Origin: Fusarium oxysporum f. sp. lycopersici 4287
Taxonomy: Eukaryota > Ascomycota > Sordariomycetes > Hypocreales > Nectriaceae
Assembly: GCF_000149955.1 (NCBI RefSeq)
Contig: NW_017264862.1
Location: forward strand, 74,329-88,572
Reading direction: 5' to 3'
Length of the DNA stretch: 14,244 bases
Position 1 is the stretch's first letter; each line of letters begins with the position of its first letter. Below, piece after piece: positions 1-6,961 of this stretch. Below the pieces are notes generated by a model. That model searched no databases, was not told the DNA's origin, and saw only the letters and a program-made list of their open reading frames with translations. Made by a program: the position numbers and the translations under genes.

Positions 1-261
1 AAGGACTCCATCAAGGGTATCGTTGGATTGTTGGGTAACGCTGAGAGTCTCTTGACCAAGGATTTCGTGTCGGACACCAAGAAGCTCATCTCCAACGCCA
101 GCCCGCTCTTGACCAGCCTCGGCAAGATTGATCTCAAGGGTCTTCTCGATGCGCTTGCACCACTGCTTACCAAGGATTCGATCAAGGGTATTGTCGGTCT
201 TTTGGGTAACGCCGAGAACCTGCTCACCAAGGACTTTGTTTCTCAGACCAAGTCTTTGATC
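1..261 (+). repeat. Tandem 57-residue (171-bp) coding repeat, one full unit and half of a second
   Basis: The unit starts at nt 1 and recurs at nt 172, exactly 171 bp apart. Residues 1-30 (KDSIKGIVGLLGNAESLLTK onward) and 58-87 are nearly identical in protein but differ at many third codon positions. The copies are therefore old and appear to have been held by selection on protein. Each unit alternates LL/KD-rich amphipathic helices with short G/D/S turns. I do not recognise the family. Homology stops abruptly after the isoleucine codon at 259-261, where transcription-factor-like sequence begins. More units probably lie upstream of the window. Confidence 0.85.
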
Positions 262-2288
262 TGTGACAGTTTCCTTCGGAAGACCCAGGTGAGTTCAACA
301 CTCGACGTCGCTCAGGCTTCATTTTATATGCTAACTTATGCTTTTAGCTTCTCTACGACCAAGAGACTGAGTCATCACCAGTCGTCCTTGCCCAAGTATC
401 TCTTTTGCTTGCACACTGGACCTCACAAAAAAACTCAAGAACCAATAGACCGAGCACTAAATGGCTTGGTCGGGCAATTCATCATTCTCAGGATGCTATT
501 TACCAGGCCAAGGTTTCGACATCAGTCAAAAGTCACTTCAGCCAGGGCAATCTTAGGCGACTGTGGGGATGTTGCATCCTCAGCGACTGTATTCACAGCT
601 TGTACACCCGTCGGCCGCTCATGATGCCTCCCGGTATGGTTGAAGCAGAAAGAGATTGCCTTGTGCTCTCTCGAGCCGATTTGTCACATGAGATAGGACG
701 GTCTCGAGTCTATGGTGTCGAAGCAAAGCAGCGATTTATTGAAGCCCAGGAACAGATGTCCGCTCTCATCAGCATCTTGAGAAGAGTTCTGGCTCTGGTC
801 TACCCGCAAGGAGGCATGGCCACTTGTGGAACTGCGTCGGCGCTTGGAGGAGAGGGATACGAGTCTCGTGATTGCAAGAACGACCTGAAAACATGGTATA
901 ATGACAGTTTGATACTCCTCATCTCTGGACGTGACTCCGCGTTGGGCTCGCCTGTTAGCCTCGACGATGGAACAGAACATAGGGGCTCACAACATGACCC
1001 TATAGAGCTCCTAGTAAGCATGATGCACCTCCATTACGAGTAAGTAACTACCTATATAAGGTCAAGTCAGGCCTTTGATACGGCTTATGGTAACTAAAGT
1101 GTGGCAATAGGACTGCCATGTTGGTGCTCTATCAAAGCGAACTGTTGCACCTCACTGCGAATCCTCCTGCAACATACTCATCCTACATGCTGCACGAGCA
1201 GGTTTCTTTCCGTAATCAAAAAGACGATCTTGCAAATTGTATCCTCAACTTGACGGATCGGCTTTCAGAATCATTGCGGCAGCAACACCTATCCAGGGTT
1301 CCACCTATCATGTAAGCGGGTCGCAACTCATTCACGACCCCAATTAATGAGCAAAGCTAATAAATCTACCCACAGGATATTCTGTACAGCACTTCCACTG
1401 TTTGTGCATCTCCTAAACACCAAAGGCCATCTATACAATGGTCCATCCTCCCCTAACGTGTCTTCGCCATCGTTGAGCCTGCAAGACGTTGGGGTACAAT
1501 GTTCCCGTAACCCAAATTGGGCGCGAAAGATTATAAAGTGTTTAGGACTGCACTTTAGAGATGAGCTTGAGTACATACTACAAGCTGTTAAAGCTGTAAA
1601 TAACAGCCTTACTGAAAGTCTCCAAGAAAGCCAAGAGTCACCAATTCTCCTTGCTCAGGAAGAAGAAATGCAGATCGGCAACTGGCGCGAACTGTTAGAC
1701 ACAAGACCGAGACTCTATGTTCGCCTCATCAAAAAGCTCGACAATGTCATCTCCTGGGGGGGACCTTTGCCCGAAACAGACATGGTCGCCCCGTTCAATG
1801 AATACCAAATACCGCCTGGCTCTAGCAAGACTCGACAATTTCAAGCTGAGAAGCCGTCGCTGAAATGGACCCCACCGGTGTCTTCAGCTTCGGCTCGACG
1901 AAACATTAAACAAAGGACACCGTCTATGTCGTATGGGGATGAGCCAGCAGCACAGCTGGAAGTTGGCGGAACTGATTCGGGCTGCCTGCACCCAGAAGGC
2001 CTGCGTGAAAGCTTCAGCGATATTTTAATGCAGAAGCTCGACCTTCCCCAATCCTGCCTCGATGAGGCACCTGATGAGGCATACTCACCGACGTCATTGG
2101 ATCCTTCTCGGAGAATTTGGGCAGAAAAGATCGCCGGCAGTGACAGACGTGTCCTAGACCAGGTTGCTTCCCGCGAAGAGATTAAACCCACAGCGATTGA
2201 CTTCACTGATGCGGATGATATGATATTAGTAGATGGACTAAGTGATGAGTGGATAGATGCATTATTGCAGAGTGATAGCGCTGGCTAA
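1..2288 (+). CDS. Chimeric gene: 57-residue repeats joined to a fungal-specific transcription factor domain (5' partial)
   Basis: Exons are 1-288, 348-1039, 1111-1311 and 1376-2288, giving 697 residues in the window; the start lies upstream. Introns of 59, 71 and 64 nt have GTGAGT, GTAAGT and GTAAGC donors and TAG, TAG and CAG acceptors, and the joined frame stays open to the TAA at 2286-2288. Residues 1-87 are helical repeats (KDSIKGIVGLLGNAE type). From about residue 88 the sequence matches the fungal-specific transcription factor domain (PF04082 type): FLRKTQ, LLYDQETESSPVVLAQVSLL, NLRRLWGCCILSD, RRPLMMPPGM, and HYETAMLVLYQSELL across the second intron. The tail is acidic with bulky hydrophobics (DDMILVDGLSDEWIDALL), as in activation segments. 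Such factors act in the nucleus and normally begin with a Zn2Cys6 DNA-binding cluster. Here repeats stand in its place, so the gene is either a true fusion or a rearranged relic. The factor identity is confident; the fusion is an inference. Confidence 0.75.
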
Positions 2289-3381
2289 AGTGCAAAAGAT
2301 GTAGATATAGATAGTGTTATAACTACTGTAAAGGGCATAATTTAACCCCTTGTTACGTATTAGCTCCTTGGAGTTGTTTACTGTTTCCCCTAGCAAGGTA
2401 CTTTTTCACTAGAAGGTAAAGATATAGTTTTATAGTTTTGCAGCGTATAAGTGTATATGCATAAGACAACAGTAATTCGGTTATAGCAATTCCCATACGA
2501 TAAGCAAAGATCCTTGCTGGGGCTTTGTGCATAATGCGCTTAGTGGGCTAATTGCAAATTTAAGTTATCATCTATCCAGCATATAAAGCGGAACCCTCTT
2601 GTGCTCTGGGGTTATTTATGTCCTTTTTCTGCATTTTATATTGCTAAGAATAAGAACCTGCAATTTTAATAATACTATAGACATACTGAATACGACGGAA
2701 GGTATTAATTACTTAATCTCCCCAACCTATATAATATGGATAGTAATAATTCTTATAACTATTTACTTATTTATAATAAACTCATAATACTTAGGGTTTT
2801 TAAATAGGTAAACTACAACGCTCTTAAAATTTAGATTACCTTTCAATTCTCATCAAAGTTATCGTGAACATGAAAGGATATCTTATTTATTGGAAGCAGC
2901 CTTCGCGTCTGGTTAGTTGGTAAATGTTCGTAGCTTATATTCAATTTTCCACAATGATCGATTCGACGAACACTGAAATATCGCCGTAATTTTATTGGCT
3001 CGGCTGCTGCAACTGGTCTCCACGCATGGCTGGCCTCATTCTACTTTCGACTGATCAATCCACCTTGTTGATTCGTTGAAATGGAAATGATGTGGTGTGA
3101 AAAGCGGGGTTGAATACATACAAACACAGAGAGACAAAAGAGTCTGGCTTACCACCCGTTTCAAATGTTTAATCATTTGATACAAGTGACACAAGATCGC
3201 GTGGAGGGCGCTCAGAGTATTGCCAAATTGCCGTCTCAACGACAATCCGCCTCCTCACGACCTATCTGGCTCCGATAGTCCAAGTCCTGTACAAAGGAGA
3301 CATCTTTATGCTTTATTTTTATATCAACCTCACCCACTAGTAGGCACTTTCTGCCAGCTGCTCGTACTCTTCGCCCCAATC
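2289..3381. other. Intergenic, AT-rich, no gene seen
   Basis: About 2600-2850 is roughly one quarter G+C and full of TA steps and stop codons in every frame, like DNA degraded by repeat-induced point mutation. I could not match it to a named element. The last 380 bases are of normal composition and should hold the promoter and 5' leader of the next gene: an inverted CCAAT (ATTGG) lies near 2994, and a TATA-like TTTTTATAT lies near 3316, some 65 nt before the ATG. Confidence 0.6.
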
Positions 3382-4992
3382 ATGTCCTTACGGAACAATG
3401 AGAAAAGCGAGACGGCTACCAACCTTGCCAGTTCCCCCAAGCCCCAGAAATTGAACTCGAAGTCCATCCCAGATTCAAGTCCTCCGAACTCGCCAGACCA
3501 AGCCCCGAGAGTGTCTAGAGACGAAACCTGTCCGGCTGGAGCCGTCTCATCTCTTCCCAGCCCTCCAACAACCCCTCCTCGACAATCCTCAGCATTGACG
3601 GCTCATGAGAAGCAGCCGATAGAGGCAAGGTTCAACGCTACGACACTGAGGACTAGTCTGGGTCTCGACGATAACCTATGCGGGGCTCTTACGAAAGCAA
3701 ATAGACCTTGTCGAAGTTGGACACCGGTATCGAACAGAGCCGGGGTCACTTCTCAGCTCGAGTCGATCATTGCTCTCACGCAATCATCTATGGAACTCGA
3801 AGTTACGCTGGATAAGCTTGCTAAGCTTGTGCATTGCAAACACCATACTAGTAGTGTTTCGAAAAAGGAGCGAATCGAAGCCTGGATCAAGATATTTCCC
3901 GTCGGAGAAGCAAGCATTACCGACCCTGCCAAAGCGGTTGAAAAGGGAATCCGAAAAGCCCTGAGTCTAAAGTCTGCCCAGTGCATAGGAATAGTGGATA
4001 GTGTAGGGTCGCGCTGTAAGCATAGGATTGGCGGGCAGCGGGTGTATAATTGTATGCTAACGATTGACGACATTGTTAATCCACATGTCTATCGAAATGG
4101 CTCCTATCTTGAAGGTCTCCTGAAAGTTCTTGAGACCAATATTTACTGTCCTCAGCACATAAACAAGCAACCCTTGCAAAAGGTGGCATCGTGGAAGTTG
4201 AGCATTGCGGAGATCCTAGAGGAGCACTCTGTAAAGTTGGCCGAAAGCAGTATACCCGAGAAGACCAGAGGCCCTTCCGGAGCTCCAAACAGACAAGGGT
4301 CCCCCGAGAGCCCCTCGACCAGCAGGAGCGATGAACTTGTCTTGAGAAGTGGAAGGCTGTTGATTCCCAACTTCGATCGAGATTTGAGCACATATTGGCC
4401 AACCAAATACAATACCTCCCCCTTCGAGATAATCGCGAGGAGCGACAGAGTTGCTGACTCTAAGTCTTCATATGACATGGTCAAAGGCGAAATTCTGAGA
4501 GAGCTACACGACATGGACCAGAGAGATGGGCAAGTTTATATGTATAAGGTTGAAGGAAACCCAGGATTTGTGAAGATTGGGTACACGACTCGTTTCGTGG
4601 AGGAACGCCTTCAGGAGTGGGACTTCGATTGCAATAGGGCCTCCAAAGCCCTGTACCCCATTTCTTTAAGTACGGCTGCTGCCATTCCAAATGCCCGTCG
4701 TGTTGAGGCTTTATGTCACGCGGAGCTGGACCATCGAAGAATCATGATCTATTGCCACGGTTGCCTAAAGCAGCACCTAGAATGGTTCGAAATTCCATCT
4801 ACAGAAGCCATTGCGGTGATCCAAAAGTGGTCCGATTGGATGGCGACCCGCCCGTACCAGTCCACTCAGCTTAGAAATAAGACAAAATGGACGATCAAAG
4901 AGGAGGAGAGAACGAGAACGCGGGATATGGACCGTTTTATGAGGGAGATATCAGGAGTCAGCCGACAGGGAGATGCGGGGAAGGTGAGATAG
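3382..4992 (+). CDS. T5orf172 (GIY-YIG-like) domain protein with two Cys/His modules
   Basis: Single exon, 536 residues. The start at 3382 is the first ATG of the open frame and has A at -3; codons upstream are open but contain no ATG. Residues 1-85 are Ser/Pro-rich and disordered. Two related Cys/His modules follow: C100-x9-C110 ... C152-x-HH, and C201-x10-C212 ... C256-x2-H259, resembling small zinc-binding motifs of the CxxxTxxGxxC...CxxH kind. A Ser/Pro linker is at about 285-310. Residues 380-485 fit the T5orf172 branch of the GIY-YIG superfamily: GQVYMYKV (383-390), VKIGYTT (397-403), R409, then RRVEAL (439-444) and EWFEI (467-471). Fungal proteins of this kind are widespread (some named after fission yeast Mug113) but their role is unclear. 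A nuclease or nucleic-acid-binding role is inference. The flanking spacers are long, so it is not tightly linked to neighbours. Confidence 0.85.
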   Translation: MSLRNNEKSETATNLASSPKPQKLNSKSIPDSSPPNSPDQAPRVSRDETCPAGAVSSLPSPPTTPPRQSSALTAHEKQPIEARFNATTLRTSLGLDDNLCGALTKANRPCRSWTPVSNRAGVTSQLESIIALTQSSMELEVTLDKLAKLVHCKHHTSSVSKKERIEAWIKIFPVGEASITDPAKAVEKGIRKALSLKSAQCIGIVDSVGSRCKHRIGGQRVYNCMLTIDDIVNPHVYRNGSYLEGLLKVLETNIYCPQHINKQPLQKVASWKLSIAEILEEHSVKLAESSIPEKTRGPSGAPNRQGSPESPSTSRSDELVLRSGRLLIPNFDRDLSTYWPTKYNTSPFEIIARSDRVADSKSSYDMVKGEILRELHDMDQRDGQVYMYKVEGNPGFVKIGYTTRFVEERLQEWDFDCNRASKALYPISLSTAAAIPNARRVEALCHAELDHRRIMIYCHGCLKQHLEWFEIPSTEAIAVIQKWSDWMATRPYQSTQLRNKTKWTIKEEERTRTRDMDRFMREISGVSRQGDAGKVR

Positions 4993-5506
4993 ATAGATGG
5001 TTTTATTCAGCTTTTATCGGGTAACAATACTGGAGATATGAAGAAATAGGTTTATTCTGGATTCATGGCCGAAGCAAGCCCTGTGGAGATAAGCACGAAA
5101 GTATAGTATGATACAGATCTATTCCTTCGTCTTGGAAGCCCTACTCTCCAATACTTGATGACTGTATGTTCTTCTTTGTGGCATATACCGGTTTAGCTCT
5201 TGGGCATAGTTCTATCTCCACTCTATTCTGAGATATTTATACCTGGCGATTTATCTTTCCTACTTTAATTCACAGTCTAAATACATATTACTTACTTATA
5301 AAATCTTATATCCTAGCTTCTCTTATAATACTAACCTTTTTTTAGTATAACTTTAATTTAAGGGTTATTTATAAGGATGCATATAAGCTAGTATTTTTTA
5401 AACAGCTAACAAAGTATGATTAACATATACTAAGTAAACGCAATGAATAAGCAAATGCAATAAATATCTCAAGCTTCTTAAAATAAATTAGAATTATAAT
5501 ACCCTC
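4993..5506. other. 3' flank followed by an AT-rich block
   Basis: The first 250 bases are the 3' flank of the preceding gene, with no coding signal. From about 5240 to 5506 the G+C content falls to roughly one fifth to one quarter, with dense TATA/TTATA runs and no open frames. This block abuts the zinc-knuckle end of a dead transposase, so it may be the degraded terminal part of the same element. I could not identify terminal inverted repeats. Confidence 0.5.
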
Positions 5507-5700
5507 CTAACAGGTTCTTACATATGCCTGGTCTTACCGCAAACACTACAGCGCCAAACCCTAGGTTTCTGGACTACTGCTTCTCGATGATTCGGCCACT
5601 GCCTACATATCTACATCTATCTAATCAATTAGAACCTGACCTCCCTATATTGTCATACTCCCTCTATTCTGTATACGTGTCCTTTTTGCCCTACGCCGGC
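5507..5700 (-). mobile_element. Relic of a DDE transposase C-terminus with CCHC zinc knuckle (Fot/pogo-like)
   Basis: Read on the minus strand, 5518-5600 gives QKPRVWRCSVCGKTRHM followed by a stop. CSVCGKTRH is the front of a C-x2-C-x4-H-x4-C knuckle. One base seems to be missing just after the His codon at 5524-5526: in the shifted frame the next codons supply the expected final Cys (5510-5512), directly followed by TAG at 5507-5509. Fungal Fot1/pogo-type transposases commonly end in exactly such a knuckle. Upstream (higher coordinates) the frame is riddled with TAA, TAG and TGA, as expected after repeat-induced point mutation. Only the last part of the element is recognisable. A gag-type knuckle from a retrotransposon is the alternative, but the position immediately before the stop favours a DDE transposase. 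Confidence 0.6.
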
Positions 5701-6860
5701 TGCTAAGTATATTATTAGCCTGTCGAAGCTGTCGGTTCCAGCTGCGTGAAGACAACTTGGGCTGAAATTGAAATATACAATGGATTGAGTCTCCCTCACA
5801 TGGTTCTCTATTTATTCAAGTTCTAAATGACAATGCATTGTTGAGAGAATGCTTTGTAGATTTAGAAAACAATTCCAGATGTTGTGTCAGGAACAAACCA
5901 GGTGTTGAAGCAGTTTAATGAAATCACACGGCTTAGACAAGCGACCGTAACCATTTGAATATGGGCAAGACGAACGCCTGAGGCGTTTTGGAACATGGCC
6001 TCGACATTATTTAATAAATGTGGGGTAATCGAGGGTTATCGCGCATCTAGATCATCACATGCCCAGACATCTGTCTCAAGCTTGGGCTTGGCACATGTGC
6101 CATCTCAATCAGGGGGGGAAAGACATTGAGCTGGTGGGCTCGCATGCCTGTTTCTCAGCTTTTGTCTCTACAGTGCAAATATGTTAATTGTAGTTAGGAC
6201 CTCTCTCTGGATGCATCTATATGCTCACACGAACTCAGCCTGTACGACACACGTCGATGTTCTAATAAGCACTCATGCTCAATTGAACCCACATGAATGG
6301 ATAAAATCTTGACATTCATTGGATGCATCGGCGATAAACATTTATTTTGTCTTACAAGGCGTCAGTTCTCCCTTTGTGGAGTTTTTGTGAAGTTGGAAGT
6401 GAAACTCTAAGGGATGAGTGATTGGACGACACTCCTCTGTATTTCTAGAGGAATTGTGGCAACATTTCGCGCACCAGCAAATCGGGCCAACAGACGATGC
6501 TGATTGGATCGGAGTGAACACGAATATACCAGCTCCCTTCAAGATGTTACATGTGTAGTGTTGGAAATGTATGGACATATGGTTATCTCAATAATGCCTA
6601 CTGCAGCTTTTACTGCTAAACACAACTAAACTATCTGGCTTGGCAGCCTTTCCAGCTTGAATCACTGTTCTCTCTTTGTTTATTATTCTAAGCTATTCTA
6701 TAATTGCTTATAGGTCAAACTGATTGGATTACTGTGGACTCAGATGCAATTACCTCGTAGATGTCTTAGAAGATTACTCAAGAATGCAAGGAGATTAGGT
6801 CTCTTGAAATGATTCATGCCAAGCAAATTATCCCTTCAGCTCACTTCACTACCCGACGCA
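5701..6860. other. Long intergenic and upstream region of the WSC gene, no gene seen
   Basis: About 1.1 kb with no frame that looks coding: frames are short, and the minus frame at 6342-6578 has no recognisable domain. Composition is near the genomic average. It holds a perfect 15-nt palindrome (AACGCCTGAGGCGTT, 5973-5987). Its length upstream of a surface-protein gene suggests a large regulatory region, but I can name no specific site. Confidence 0.5.
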
Positions 6861-6870
6861 TATAAATATT
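6861..6870 (+). promoter_or_regulatory. TATA box of the WSC gene
   Basis: TATAAATATT lies about 100 nt before the ATG at 6962, and is followed by a C/T- and TTC-rich stretch suited to transcription start. The same TATAAATATT string lies about 100 nt before the cutinase start on the other strand. Confidence 0.55.
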
Positions 6871-6961
6871 TCATGAACTTGGTTACCATTACCAATTCGA
6901 TATCATCATTCTGTCATTCATTTCTTAGTTTAGGCCATTCTTTGGCAGCCACTCGTTCACC

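Noticed and set aside
1..2288. Link between the chimeric factor and the cutinase as a cutinase-specific regulator
   Set aside because: The transcription factor domain is too general, the DNA-binding part is not in view, and more than 8 kb of other genes separates them; proximity alone is weak evidence.
3220..3381. Upstream extension of the T5orf172 gene by 54 codons
   Set aside because: The extension begins with TTG and contains no ATG before 3382; it looks like 5' leader sequence.
5524..5706. 60-residue plus-strand open frame starting MPGLTANTTAPN
   Set aside because: It is the antisense of the zinc-knuckle transposase relic and shows no family features.
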